Shown here: piece after piece, positions 1-9,191 of the stretch
Layout: each line of letters begins with the position of its first letter
Numbering within the stretch: the stretch's first letter is position 1
Assembly (NCBI GenBank): GCA_045536305.1
Contig: JAZSNH010000054.1
Coordinates: forward strand, 29,036 to 93,035
Length of the DNA: 64,000 nucleotides
Direction of reading: 5' to 3'
Source: JAISGQ01 sp045536305
GTDB taxonomy: Bacteria; Bacillota; Clostridia; Oscillospirales; Acutalibacteraceae
Translations under genes and position numbers: made by a program
Notes under the pieces: generated by a model
Databases searched by the model: none
The model's input: the letters and a program-made list of their open reading frames with translations, nothing else
Told to the model about the DNA's origin: nothing

Positions 1-2
1 AC

Positions 3-98
3 GAAAGCCGCTTGGTCGGCTCCGACGTTCCTGTCGAAAAGATCGAATGGTGGCGCAAAAAATATGACTTCGCCCGCAGCATTCTTAACACAGAATGA
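3..98 (+). CDS. C-terminal end of an unidentified protein (partial)
   Basis: An open frame enters from the left edge and ends at TGA 96-98. It gives about 31 residues, including IEWWRKKYDFARSIL. Codon use matches the neighbourhood and a ribosome-binding site for the next gene follows directly. The fragment is too short to assign to a family, so its function is unknown. Confidence 0.5.
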   Translation, partial: ESRLVGSDVPVEKIEWWRKKYDFARSILNTE

Positions 99-131
99 AA
101 AATCCATATATCGAACAAGGAGGACACTACT

Positions 132-284
132 ATGAAATACATTTGTCCCTGCGGTTATGTTTATGACCCTGCAATCGGCGATCCCGACAGCGGCATTGCT
201 CCCGGCACTGCGTGGGAGAATATCCCTGAGGATTGGGTCTGCCCCGTCTGCGGTCTTTCAAAGGACGCTTTTGCGGAGGAATAA
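132..284 (+). CDS. Rubredoxin with a shortened first cysteine knuckle
   Basis: This 50-residue iron protein is a one-electron carrier that would serve oxygen- or peroxide-detoxifying or other redox enzymes in the cytoplasm. The second knuckle is the classic CPVCG (residues 37-41) and the middle shows the family hallmark YDP..GDPDSGIAPGT.W..IPEDWVCP. The first knuckle reads C5-P-C7-G, one residue shorter than the usual CxxCG. Length is normal for the family. The ATG at 132 is preceded by AAGGAGGACACTACT, an ideal ribosome-binding site. A strong terminator follows immediately. The family call is secure; how the shortened knuckle affects iron binding is not known from sequence. Confidence 0.93.
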   Translation: MKYICPCGYVYDPAIGDPDSGIAPGTAWENIPEDWVCPVCGLSKDAFAEE

Positions 285-287
285 CTA

Positions 288-341
288 AATAACACCAAGC
301 GGACAGACTTTGCTGTCTGTCCGCTTGGTGTTATTTCTTTT
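288..341 (+). terminator. Rho-independent terminator after rubredoxin
   Basis: A perfect 20-bp stem (288-307 with 316-335), an 8-nt loop and a T-rich tail (TTATTTCTTT) start four bases after the rubredoxin stop codon. Confidence 0.93.
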
Positions 342-356
342 CTTTCAACAAAGCCT

Positions 357-386
357 TGATTCATATAACAGTTTCGTGATATAATA
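357..386 (+). promoter_or_regulatory. Possible promoter for the ATP-grasp gene at 652
   Basis: TTGATT and TATAAT are separated by 18 bases, just downstream of the rubredoxin terminator. The rest of the 287-base gap (365-651) holds no gene. A 9-bp inverted repeat (ACAGTTATG/CATAACTGT) at about 582-607 lies between this site and the ribosome-binding site AAAGGTGG. It is a plausible but unproven assignment. Confidence 0.4.
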
Positions 387-651
387 TATTATAAGATTTT
401 TTAATTTCGCCAAGAGCCTGAGTCATTACATAAAAAATGAAAAAACACGATAAAACGGCAATTTGAATCCGAAGCCTGACAGCGCAAAAAAGCTTTATCT
501 ACATGCGCGTAAATCACACGATCCCGCGTCTAACGCAAGCCTTTTGCGGCTCTATGTTTACATGAATTATCGGTATCAATTACAGTTATGCTGCAATGCA
601 TAACTGTTAAAATATCTTCTACAAACAAATAATCTCAAAGGTGGATTTATT

Positions 652-1842
652 ATGAACAAGAAAAGTATCGAAATGTCTTTCAGGAAAAATTTCCCTGACA
701 GCAAGGCTTTGAAGAAAATTTTTATAAAAGCGGAAATACGCAGACTCAAAAAGCACTTACTGGATCCGGCGACAGTTGCAAAATGCGAAGAATCCCCCGA
801 AGAAAAAATACATCTGATAGATTTTTATAAAAAAAATTCAAAAAAGAAATATGACTATTTCTGCAAAAAAATGAATAAGATCCTGCAGCAGGCACCCGAT
901 TATCAGGGAAGGGCAGATCTGGATGTCGTACGTGCAGATATGCTGTTTTGTTATTTTGCATACGGTTTTCCTGCCGACGAATATGTTAGCTACAAGCTGG
1001 AGGGCAAGGATACATCAGAACGCAGAAAATATTTATCCGCAATTGAAAAAATCTGTTACAAGCACCGAATGAACGATTTTACTGAATTGGTATTCAGCGA
1101 TAAGAGAAATACATACAAACGCTTTAAGGAACACTACAAGAGAGATGCGCTTGCTATTTACAGTAAGAACGACTTTTCTGCGTTTGAGGATTTTATAAAA
1201 AAGCATTCGCGATTCATCGTAAAGCAGGTTGATGAATCCTGCGGCCGCGGTATCTTTTTTGTAAACACAAACGAAACAGAAAAATCCAACCTCGAATTAT
1301 TCAACGAGATATTTACAACCTGCAACGGCAAAGTTCTTCTGGAGGAATTGATTATTCAAACCGAGGATATGGCAAGCTTTAATACCTCAAGCGTCAATAC
1401 TGTTCGTTGTGTTACACTTAATACGAAAAACGGCGTAAAGGTCTTCCCGTTCTCTATTCTTCGTACCGGTCGTAAAGGCTCGCTGGTCGACAACGGCGGA
1501 TCCGGCGGAATACTTTCCATTATAGACGATGAGTCGGGTATTGTTTGCACTAACGGTTTTAATGAATGGGGTCAGGTCTTTGAATCCCATCCGGATTCAG
1601 GCGTCACATATAAGGGTTTTCAGATTCCGGAATATCAGGAGATGAAGGATCTGTGCTGTAAGCTTGCCGCAACAATACCAGCCCTTAAATATTGCAGTTG
1701 GGATATGTCACATACTGAAAACGGATGGGTTATGGTTGAAGGCAATCCTAATGGTCAGCTGATTTTGCAGCAGACCTGTGCAAATCGCGGCCTTAAAGCT
1801 GAATTTGAAGAATTAGTAAATGAAATGGATCTGCTCGTATAA
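652..1842 (+). CDS. Sugar-transfer-associated ATP-grasp protein (ATPgrasp_ST type), orphan copy
   Basis: This 396-residue protein belongs to the ATP-grasp superfamily branch found with polysaccharide genes (ATPgrasp_ST). It is predicted to couple a carboxylate to an amine using ATP, with its substrate unknown. The ATP-grasp core lies at about residues 190-370: VDESCGRGI near 193 (glycine-rich loop), EELI near 229, FNTSSVNTVRCVT near 242, RKGSLVDNGGSGG near 272-285 and EGNPNGQ near 362 (metal-binding Glu/Asn). Residues 1-150 form a charged helical region shared with the copy at 10371-11555, its closest relative here. It stands apart from the large operon, on the opposite strand, with its own ribosome-binding site (AAAGGTGG) and terminator. 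The family is clear and the substrate is not. Confidence 0.85.
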   Translation: MNKKSIEMSFRKNFPDSKALKKIFIKAEIRRLKKHLLDPATVAKCEESPEEKIHLIDFYKKNSKKKYDYFCKKMNKILQQAPDYQGRADLDVVRADMLFCYFAYGFPADEYVSYKLEGKDTSERRKYLSAIEKICYKHRMNDFTELVFSDKRNTYKRFKEHYKRDALAIYSKNDFSAFEDFIKKHSRFIVKQVDESCGRGIFFVNTNETEKSNLELFNEIFTTCNGKVLLEELIIQTEDMASFNTSSVNTVRCVTLNTKNGVKVFPFSILRTGRKGSLVDNGGSGGILSIIDDESGIVCTNGFNEWGQVFESHPDSGVTYKGFQIPEYQEMKDLCCKLAATIPALKYCSWDMSHTENGWVMVEGNPNGQLILQQTCANRGLKAEFEELVNEMDLLV

Positions 1843-1866
1843 AACACGATATATTTGCCGCTGATC

Positions 1867-1905
1867 AAAAAGGACAGACTGTGATTGTCTGTCCTTTTTT
1901 CGTCT
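1867..1905 (+). terminator. Terminator after the orphan ATP-grasp gene
   Basis: A 13-bp stem (1867-1879 with 1887-1899) is followed by a short T run, 25 bases after the stop codon. Confidence 0.9.
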
Positions 1906-1980
1906 TTCGTGTGACTAATGCCGCCTTGATATTCTATCTATAGATAAACTACAACAAATTGTGCAAGTTATAAAATGTAA

Positions 1981-2295
1981 AAAGCAGTTGTGGATGAGCT
2001 GAAAGTAATTAAACTCAAAGAAACTACTAAAAAGGTCGAAGGCAGTGTTGATGAATCTCTGATTTGCTGAGTTTTTCCTTTTGATCATTAGACTTGAATA
2101 CGCACCAAAAATGTCATTGAGTGCTTCAATTGAGAAATCAGGTGCAGAACAAGAGTTGTTGGCTGTTTTCCTGAGAATAATTCAGCTCTGATGCTTGTCT
2201 GTGCCCATCCTCGCCATTTCGCAGATACTCAGTGGTGCTGCAAGAAATATATGAATATGAAGTATCTTGGATTCTGCACTATATCAATTGTTTAG
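1981..2295 (+). pseudogene. Remnant of an IS256-family transposase (C-terminal part)
   Basis: No intact gene lies between 1906 and 2455, but conceptual translation recovers a degraded IS256/Mutator transposase C-terminus. One frame from about 1984 gives AVVDELKVIKLKETTKKVEGSVDESL. After a frame change the next frame gives FPFDH..T..IRTKNVIECFN, then EIRCRTRVVGCFPENNSALM and LVCAHPRHFADTQW, ending CCKKYMNMKYL. These match in order the familiar family blocks FPSEHW.RIRT.N.IERLN.EIRRRTRVVG.FP and LM..CARLRH...W...KYMNM. Several in-frame stops and one frame shift show it is dead. Only the last third of a transposase is present. It marks an old insertion at the edge of the polymer gene region. Confidence 0.8.
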
Positions 2296-2310
2296 CTTTC
2301 TGTTTTACAC

Positions 2311-2365
2311 ATAAAAAATATATCCCCTAAAAGTCAGACACTTTTAGGGGATATATTTTTTATGG
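2311..2365. terminator. Long perfect hairpin, probable bidirectional terminator
   Basis: A 24-bp perfect stem (2311-2334 with 2340-2363) with loop CAGAC is flanked by A and T runs. It lies about 90 bases beyond the stop of the permease gene (minus strand), so it probably ends that transcript. It also abuts the dead transposase and could derive from the element's end. Confidence 0.75.
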
Positions 2366-2455
2366 CATTTTTTTGATTTAGTTAGCGATAAGCATTCATT
2401 GAATTATCAGACAATTACATTAACATAAATCAAATTTATTATCTAAAGTATCAGA

Positions 2456-3727
2456 TTATACAAGCGGTGTAAACAGCGGAACAACACCTACTATAGTGCC
2501 AAATACAAGAATATCGAGCAGCCACGTATAGCGAATATAATCAGAGAACTTATATCCGGCTACCAAGGTCATTGCTGTCTGTGCATTTGCAAGAGGTGTG
2601 CTGAAGGTCAGATTTGCTGCATATACAATACCTAATGTAAACGGTATCGGGTTAAGTCCGTATGAGCTGCATAATGCCAATGCAATGGGAAGCGTAATTA
2701 TTACAGCGGTTGAATTGGTGATAAAATTACTGATAATCATAGTTGCTGCCACAAATATTGCAAATATAAGGATCGGATGAATATCAGGTGAAACGACCTT
2801 TGTCAGAGCATCCTTCATCAAGTCTCCAACACCGCCATTTTTGATTCCTGTAGCAATACCCAAACATCCTGCCAAAATAAACACTACGGACCAATCCATG
2901 TTTTTAATAACACTCTTCTGATTGGTACATCTTGTTATAAAGCATAGAAGTGCGGCAATAATCGCTGTTGTTGCAGCATCTATCCATGCGCCGATAAAAA
3001 GAATCAGTGTAAGTACAAATATTATTAACATTATTACTAATTTCTTTTTATCAACAACTATCTCTTCCTCAACAGCAGAGACGACTCCTTCTTCCACCTT
3101 TTCTTCGGTGTTTCCCCAAACTCGATTACCAATTTTATGACCAATAGTCAATACATATCCCATATAAACAGCAACAAGAATCAATCCGGGAAGCATGAAA
3201 TCAAACATTTTCAATTCCTGTCCGTACATTTCGGCCAGTATTCCGTTCGCTGTTAACTGTGGGGTGGAACCAACCAAAGTGCACACACCACCGAACATCG
3301 CACCCAGAGTAACTGCCAATGTCATGTTTTTACGGCTCATGCTTTTGTTGGACTGAGATACGCTTGAAATAATCGGAAGAAAAATTGCTATAACAGCTGT
3401 ATTTGTTAAAAATGTTGACAAAAAGGCTGATACAGTACCTGCAAGGAAAATAAACAGCTTTTCTTTACCTGCAGACACCTTTGCAACATACTTTCCTATA
3501 AGCTTCGCAGCTCCGGTATCCATCATCGCTATTCCGACTACCATCATACCAAACATCAGCAAAACTGTTGAGTTTGAAAAACCTGAAAAAGCATCCTTTA
3601 AAGTGCATACACCGGTTAATGCAAACAACAAACATCCGAGACAGGCTGTTACTGCATTTGGAATGATTCGTACAATGAATAGTACAATAACACACACCAG
3701 TATAATCAAACTAATTATTTGTGTCAT
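2456..3727 (-). CDS. SLC13/CitM-type permease, probable sodium- or proton-coupled anion transporter
   Basis: A 423-residue inner-membrane protein with about eleven hydrophobic helices. Two repeat halves carry the DASS/ArsB-NhaD superfamily signatures: FLTNTAVIAIFLPI near residue 106 and SNFITNSTAVIITLPIAL near 345, each followed by helices rich in Gly and Ala. A charged cytoplasmic loop (VEEGVVSAVEEEIVVDKKK) near 215-230 separates the halves. Family members import di- or tricarboxylates, sulfate or related anions. The sequence does not fix the substrate. The start has a good ribosome-binding site (AAGGAG). It lies 107 bases downstream of the last polymer gene on the same strand, so it may be read through from that operon, but it has no obvious functional tie to it. 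Confidence 0.82.
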   Translation of the reverse strand: MTQIISLIILVCVIVLFIVRIIPNAVTACLGCLLFALTGVCTLKDAFSGFSNSTVLLMFGMMVVGIAMMDTGAAKLIGKYVAKVSAGKEKLFIFLAGTVSAFLSTFLTNTAVIAIFLPIISSVSQSNKSMSRKNMTLAVTLGAMFGGVCTLVGSTPQLTANGILAEMYGQELKMFDFMLPGLILVAVYMGYVLTIGHKIGNRVWGNTEEKVEEGVVSAVEEEIVVDKKKLVIMLIIFVLTLILFIGAWIDAATTAIIAALLCFITRCTNQKSVIKNMDWSVVFILAGCLGIATGIKNGGVGDLMKDALTKVVSPDIHPILIFAIFVAATMIISNFITNSTAVIITLPIALALCSSYGLNPIPFTLGIVYAANLTFSTPLANAQTAMTLVAGYKFSDYIRYTWLLDILVFGTIVGVVPLFTPLV

Positions 3728-3834
3728 TTTCTTCTTCTCCTTCTAATCGATTGAATTTGAATTAGATTTACGATTTTTGTCCTGGCTTACACCAATTAAA
3801 AAAATCACACCTGCCTTTCATAAAATAAATTTTA

Positions 3835-5097
3835 TCATACAAAGAATCGTCTGGCATCAAAGCCTGCAATTATCATAGGTCGTCCATCTTCACTGTAGAC
3901 CCTTAATTCATCCTCTATTCTGTCCACCATACCGACCAATTCCTTAGGTGAGTCAGCTTTGAGGTAAATTTTTGCAAAAAGCTGTCCATAGCTTCCGTCT
4001 ACACGTATTCCGGCACCTACATCGCGCAGCTGCAAAACGTTCAGCAAACCGCGCATTGAAAGGATCTTGTCCATGCCTTCGATTCTTTTTATGACACCAT
4101 CTTTCAAAAAAAACAATAACATGCAATAAACCGAATTGTTTGAAGCAATTTTATTTTGATCATCCAACAAGCTGTAATCGCTGCACGCAAAAGTTCCATT
4201 TAAGGCATAATTGATATACATCTCGAGTGTGTCTGTTCCGGTCATATCCTTAATAAGCAGATATTCGCGTGTTGCCGTCAGGCGCACTGTCAATTCTACT
4301 GCATAATAATTATCACCGCTTACGAAAAAGCTTATCTGAAATGTTCCATTCTTTATTCCCAGATGATTTGCAAGCTTTACAACTAATGGATGAACATTAT
4401 TATAATATTGTTCATAGTATCTTGATGGGTACACAAATGCAACGGGATATGGAACTGTTCCTCTTCCGATTCGATTCATGTCCTTATCCATCAATAACGA
4501 CAACTGAACATTACCATTTTGAACAGTGTAATATGTAGCAATATAATCACAGTTCATAAAGCGCTCAACAATGAATTCTTTTCGCTTTGAGAATCTTTTT
4601 GCCCTCTCCACAGCATTATCTACCATTGTTTGATTGCAGCATACTGTGATTCCCTTTGAGCCGCTGTTATCTACCGGTTTTATCAAAACAGGGTAATCAA
4701 TCGAGCTGTTATTTTCAAGCGATACTTCGGGAATGGTTTTTAACCCAACCTCAGCACAGACTTCCTTGAACCTGCGTTTATTGGTTCCGCATTCGAGAAT
4801 CTCGGGATTGAGATAGCACGGAAGTCCTGCTCTTTTACATATTTCATAATAATACGGCAGGGTAGAATCAATATAGCCTGTTATAACACCGTCGATTTTT
4901 TCATCGCGAATCAAGCTGAGTATGGCATCAACATCGGAGGTGCTGACCATATACGATTTATCCGCAATTTCCTTTGCCGGAGAATTTTCATACCAGTCTG
5001 TTACTACAGTATATATTCCCATTTCACGTGCTTTGTTTACAACATCGCACAGCTTTTGCTGACCGCCAAGTATTAACAGCCGTTTCTGTGGTTTCAT
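3835..5097 (-). CDS. ATP-grasp ligase of the carbamoyl-phosphate-synthase-like type, last gene of the polymer operon
   Basis: A 420-residue cytoplasmic ATP-dependent carboxylate-amine ligase. The N-terminal Rossmann-like domain opens KRLLILGGQQKLCDVVNKAREMGIYTVVTDW. The ATP-binding part has PVLIKPVDNSGSKGI near 131-145 (the classic ATP-grasp lysine and glycine loop), EFIVERFM near 175 and a late catalytic region FQISFFVSGDNYYAVELTVRLT (Glu and Arg). It is a paralogue of the gene at 16168-17442, with which it shares SPAK.IADK.YMVST.DVDA and LPYYYEIC. It lies 22 bases after the flippase gene. The acceptor and donor substrates are unknown. In this context it probably ligates an amino acid to a sugar or peptide precursor. 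Confidence 0.82.
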   Translation of the reverse strand: MKPQKRLLILGGQQKLCDVVNKAREMGIYTVVTDWYENSPAKEIADKSYMVSTSDVDAILSLIRDEKIDGVITGYIDSTLPYYYEICKRAGLPCYLNPEILECGTNKRRFKEVCAEVGLKTIPEVSLENNSSIDYPVLIKPVDNSGSKGITVCCNQTMVDNAVERAKRFSKRKEFIVERFMNCDYIATYYTVQNGNVQLSLLMDKDMNRIGRGTVPYPVAFVYPSRYYEQYYNNVHPLVVKLANHLGIKNGTFQISFFVSGDNYYAVELTVRLTATREYLLIKDMTGTDTLEMYINYALNGTFACSDYSLLDDQNKIASNNSVYCMLLFFLKDGVIKRIEGMDKILSMRGLLNVLQLRDVGAGIRVDGSYGQLFAKIYLKADSPKELVGMVDRIEDELRVYSEDGRPMIIAGFDARRFFV

Positions 5098-5119
5098 TAC
5101 ATATTCACCATATATACCA

Positions 5120-6685
5120 TTATTTACGTTTAAGCTTTTTCTTTATCATGCGTAAAACCATATTTTTTGTTGCCGCAAAGTACGGATTCTTTCTATAGAA
5201 TACGAAAATAATTACAAGCGGCACTATAACTGCTACTACGCCATGATATATAAAGCTGAGAAATACATTTTTTATCGGAACGATGTTCGCTATCAGATAT
5301 GCCGCGGCACAGCTGAGAACGGTCAATCCGAGCATAGTCAGGTATTCAAGATAATACTTCCACGGTTTCTTTGTAAAGACATGCTTATGAATAAGGTAAG
5401 CATCAAACCATACCTGAGTTGACATTCTTGAAACAAAGGATGCAAGGAATACACCCAATATACCCCAGAACTGAACAAAAACTATGCTGAGAACAATATT
5501 CAGTACAGCCATGATCGCCGGACGCCATTTCCCCTGAACAAACAGTCCGTTTGCGGTTCTGAACGATTCTACGGGGTATACCATAACAGCAATAAAGAAA
5601 TTGACAGTAAGAACCGCAACGATTTTGAGCGAAATTCTGTAGCTTTCGTCAAACCATATCTCGCTTACAAACGGATTGAGAAGTACAAACAGGCATGTAC
5701 AGCAGAAGCAGCTTACGGAAAATGCAATGAAATTCATTGTATGAAAGATATGCTCCTGTTTTTCCTTTGTGGATGTTGCGGCTAAATTTCCGATGCTTGC
5801 CTTTGTAGACTCAACTATCTGCTCTATTGCCGTACGAAGACTTGTTGTGATCATCGTAAAGCTTCCTATAACAGCAACCGATGCAGTGCTTACGAACGCA
5901 GAAATAATTATACTCGGTGTGCTGTATATCATAACGCCCGACACCTTGTATATTCCCAATGCGGATATATCCTTGAACAACGATTTCTTTTCTTCTTTTT
6001 TCAGCTCTGCACCCTCTGATGCCGATAAATATTGCGGGAAGGTTTTTTCTGTTATTTTCGACAGAATTATATTTCGTGTTATTGCTCCGACAAGTCTGAC
6101 TATCAGATAGGCAAAAAACTGCTTGAATATAAGAAGTAAAATAACCTCAATCGCACATTCGACAAGCTCTGCTATCGAATTTATCTTCGAAATAACTCGC
6201 GATTGCTGATTGGCACGCAGCAAAACAGTTTTATATACAAGGAAATAAGAAGCGGCTGAGGTCAGAACATACATGATGAACAGCAGCCTTATATCTTCCT
6301 TGATGTTTGGAACATCTGTTACAATGTACTTTAAGAAAGGCGTGCATAATGCACCGACAGATATGATCAGGCATCCGATCGTTCTGTATGCCTTCTTGTA
6401 AAAGCCCATCAGTGCAATGATTCTCGTTTTATTGCCTTCAGCCAGCGGTTTGTAAAGAGAAAAAACCAAGGCCGATGCCATGCCAAGATCCATCAGAGAC
6501 AGCACCGATAATACATCTGTAAATAAGCTTGAAACTCCGGTATATTCCTTTCCAAGTAAATATACAAATGCTGTTCTGATGATAAATTGAACAAAAATGT
6601 GGCTCAGCTTGTACAAGATGCTCGCACCGGAATTTTTCAGTACATTACTGGTTCGAGTATCTTTTGCTTTAATTTTTCCTTCCAC
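5120..6685 (-). CDS. Polysaccharide flippase of the MOP/PST (Wzx-like) superfamily
   Basis: A 521-residue membrane protein with 12-14 helices. The start YKLSHIFVQFIIRTAFVYLLGKEYTGVSSLFTDVLSVLSLMDLGM is the typical Wzx/RfbX opening. It would flip undecaprenyl-linked repeat units across the membrane. Its start overlaps the end of the upstream polymerase-like gene by 17 bases, which suggests translational coupling and a flippase-polymerase pair. It ends in a basic tail (RMIKKKLKRK). Without such a partner the Wzy-type export route would be incomplete, so the pair supports a membrane-assembled repeat-unit polymer. Confidence 0.88.
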   Translation of the reverse strand: MEGKIKAKDTRTSNVLKNSGASILYKLSHIFVQFIIRTAFVYLLGKEYTGVSSLFTDVLSVLSLMDLGMASALVFSLYKPLAEGNKTRIIALMGFYKKAYRTIGCLIISVGALCTPFLKYIVTDVPNIKEDIRLLFIMYVLTSAASYFLVYKTVLLRANQQSRVISKINSIAELVECAIEVILLLIFKQFFAYLIVRLVGAITRNIILSKITEKTFPQYLSASEGAELKKEEKKSLFKDISALGIYKVSGVMIYSTPSIIISAFVSTASVAVIGSFTMITTSLRTAIEQIVESTKASIGNLAATSTKEKQEHIFHTMNFIAFSVSCFCCTCLFVLLNPFVSEIWFDESYRISLKIVAVLTVNFFIAVMVYPVESFRTANGLFVQGKWRPAIMAVLNIVLSIVFVQFWGILGVFLASFVSRMSTQVWFDAYLIHKHVFTKKPWKYYLEYLTMLGLTVLSCAAAYLIANIVPIKNVFLSFIYHGVVAVIVPLVIIFVFYRKNPYFAATKNMVLRMIKKKLKRK

Positions 6686-7928
6686 CTAATCTCTTCCTTT
6701 CTGACAATGCACTAACGCCAATTGCAATACATGCCCAAAACGGTAAAAGATGCCAATAAGTTCCCGATATCAACAGGTGGCATGCTCTTGAAAAGAAGAT
6801 CAAAAATACCGCATTCCAATGTTTGTTTGGCATTGAAAAAATTCTATACGAGGAAGTGAGCAGCATAATAATTATCACACTTCCTGCGATTACACCGAAA
6901 TCGACCAGCACCTCAAGGAAAAACTGATGAGGATGTCCGACAACATGAAGGTAATAAACGACATGTCTGGTTCCCATCATTCCCCAGCCAAATGGGTTTT
7001 CCTTTATCATCTGGATCGCTGCATTCCATAGCGGTTCTCGTCCGTTATCATCTGAAATATTGCCCTCGAGAATCATTCTTATTGTTCTTGATTCGATGTT
7101 CATGGACTCAAGCAATTGAATTATTGATGTCATTATCGATTCATAGAACAGTAAGAATGCCAGCGACACTGTTACCAGACCGACAATACACATAACTTTA
7201 TATTTCGAGTTTTTAACCCATAGTATAATATAAATTATCAGGAATATTGCAATACACATCAACGGGCCTCTTGAACCGCCCAAGATGATCATAACAAAGC
7301 CTGCAATAGCCATGATCAAATCGATAGGCTTTTTTTCGCTCAATGCGAAGAATAAAAAGACCAGACAGAACAGCAGCAGGTCGTAACCAAAGGAAAGACT
7401 GTATGCCATGTGTATTGTCTGACCGTGAGCTCCTTCATCCACCCAATATCCCGCTTGTTTTGCAAGGTATAGCAAATACGCATAGTATGGATACATGAAC
7501 CACGCCGATATTTTCATGTTTTTAAGGATGTCCTTTGGGTCATCCATCAGCCTTATGAAGAAATATGCGTACAGGCCGTTATCCGGTCTCAAAACATAAT
7601 CTACAACCCCGTAGAAATCTCTTGTGTATACAAAATGATATTCCGGATGAAACAGATATGTAACGAGCGCAAACATTGAAACTCCCAGCAAAACAAGGAA
7701 GAAATCAAGCTTGATTGACTTGGGATAAAACAGGAGCAATATAACTACCGGCAAATAAATAAGTATCAGTGTCGGGTATATGGCAAAAGATGACATTCCT
7801 ACTCGTACAAGCACAAATCTGAAGCATCTGGTAATTAACGGCCTGCAGAAAAACAGAATGAAGGCGATATCCTTCAGCAGTTTTTCTGTAATGCGAATGT
7901 TTCGAATTGAAAATTGCTTAGCAACCAT
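6669..7928 (-). CDS. O-antigen polymerase/ligase-like membrane protein (Wzy/WaaL superfamily)
   Basis: A 419-residue protein with about eleven hydrophobic helices. It carries the long extracytoplasmic loop seen in Wzy/WaaL enzymes, with the motif NPFGWGMMGTRHVVYYLHVVGHPHQFFLEVLVDFG near 300-335; the H-x-H-x-x-x-L-E pattern is the family hallmark. It would polymerise or transfer lipid-linked units outside the membrane. The start overlaps the preceding CapA-like gene by 11 bases and the end overlaps the flippase by 17, so three genes are tightly coupled. Polymerase is more likely than ligase because of the flippase partner. Confidence 0.8.
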   Translation of the reverse strand: MVAKQFSIRNIRITEKLLKDIAFILFFCRPLITRCFRFVLVRVGMSSFAIYPTLILIYLPVVILLLFYPKSIKLDFFLVLLGVSMFALVTYLFHPEYHFVYTRDFYGVVDYVLRPDNGLYAYFFIRLMDDPKDILKNMKISAWFMYPYYAYLLYLAKQAGYWVDEGAHGQTIHMAYSLSFGYDLLLFCLVFLFFALSEKKPIDLIMAIAGFVMIILGGSRGPLMCIAIFLIIYIILWVKNSKYKVMCIVGLVTVSLAFLLFYESIMTSIIQLLESMNIESRTIRMILEGNISDDNGREPLWNAAIQMIKENPFGWGMMGTRHVVYYLHVVGHPHQFFLEVLVDFGVIAGSVIIIMLLTSSYRIFSMPNKHWNAVFLIFFSRACHLLISGTYWHLLPFWACIAIGVSALSERKRLGGRKN

Positions 7929-9141
7929 TTTCTAAATCATACTCCTGTTGAATTGGATTTCCATTATAGATCTTCCCTGTTACAACACTGTATATTTTGG
8001 CTGTATCATCAATGAGCTTATTCTTTTGCGCGTCATCCTTCAATGTATTATACAATTCGTTGACCGGGTATACGCTCAATGCATGCTTTTTGTCCTCGAC
8101 GATCTTCAATATGGAAAAGGTTGTTTTTTCAACAGCTCCGTCATTTAAATAAATATGAACCGCTATTCCGTATTCCGGTAAATTTTCATGGAGCAAATAT
8201 ACGGAATTCGGAGACATGCTGAAATTTCCCGTGGAATAGAAGCACGGAATATTGTTCTTTATTACCGCCTTCTGAACCACATGGGCATGTGATGCAATTA
8301 TTGCATCGCAGCCTGCTTCTATCGCCTTCTCAAATACAAATTCGGAAAAGACACCCGGCTCCTTATTGAATTGTCCGCCTACATGAGGACAGAAGAAAAC
8401 TATATCGGCTTTGGATTTAGCCAGTGCTATATCCTTCTGCAGCTTCTCGATGTACGGCTTAGCTGTATCCTCATTCAGGCTGTCGTCCTGATGGGCGGTA
8501 TTTACCGTCATTCCGAGATATTTTCTTACGTAATAGCGTTTTTCTTCCGTAAACTGCTTTAAAAACTTGTTTATCACGCGCTGCTTAAAGGTTCTTTTTG
8601 ATGATGGTTTGGGAATAAAATATAATTCCTCCTGAGGTCTCAGCAGATTTATCATGTCCTTCTGATCCTCATTGAGCTTTGTTCGGTTCGCCGAATAATT
8701 TGTGCCGTATGTATATGATATAACAGCACAACGTTCATTCCCCAACTCAAAGTATGCTGCCTCTGACCTTTCACCGTTATCCGCATAAGTACCTGTATGC
8801 AAAATTCCTTTTTTATCAAGAACTTCGATCGTACGAAGCATTCCCTTGATGCCTCGATCGATACAGTGATTATTTGCAGTCAGTACAAGGTTAATACCGG
8901 CATTTTTTATTGCATCGGCAAAGGAATCCGGTGTATTGAAAGAAAATAAGCCCTCGGTATATCTCGCTTCTTCTCCGGCTAAAGGTGTTTCAAGATTTCC
9001 TATTACATAGTCGGAATCCTTAAGCATTCCGAGCGTATTTTGAAACACGCAGCTGAAATCATATTCGCCGTTTTTCTTAGCCGCCTTCATAAGTATCGGC
9101 TCGCACATAATGTCGCCTAAGAATGTTACTTTTTTCTGCAT
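7918..9141 (-). CDS. CapA-like (PGA_cap) metallophosphatase-fold protein 1
   Basis: A 407-residue protein of the PGA_cap family, named for CapA of the poly-gamma-glutamate capsule system. The fold is a calcineurin-like phosphoesterase. Metal-site motifs are visible in order: FLGDIMCEP near 8, NLETPL near 49, TANNHCIDRGIKG near 88, PHVGGQFNKEPG near 250 and IIASHAHVVQ near 283, then YSTGNFSMSP. A basic insert (KPSSKRTFKQRVINKFLKQF) sits in the middle. I see no clear signal peptide, so it may act at the inner face or be held by partners. It is the first of three paralogues in the operon, and its exact reaction is unknown. Confidence 0.87.
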   Translation of the reverse strand: MQKKVTFLGDIMCEPILMKAAKKNGEYDFSCVFQNTLGMLKDSDYVIGNLETPLAGEEARYTEGLFSFNTPDSFADAIKNAGINLVLTANNHCIDRGIKGMLRTIEVLDKKGILHTGTYADNGERSEAAYFELGNERCAVISYTYGTNYSANRTKLNEDQKDMINLLRPQEELYFIPKPSSKRTFKQRVINKFLKQFTEEKRYYVRKYLGMTVNTAHQDDSLNEDTAKPYIEKLQKDIALAKSKADIVFFCPHVGGQFNKEPGVFSEFVFEKAIEAGCDAIIASHAHVVQKAVIKNNIPCFYSTGNFSMSPNSVYLLHENLPEYGIAVHIYLNDGAVEKTTFSILKIVEDKKHALSVYPVNELYNTLKDDAQKNKLIDDTAKIYSVVTGKIYNGNPIQQEYDLENGC

Positions 9142-9191
9142 TGCCGAGCTCTCCTATCGCATAATAGAGAAATTATCACACAAAAAAGCTG

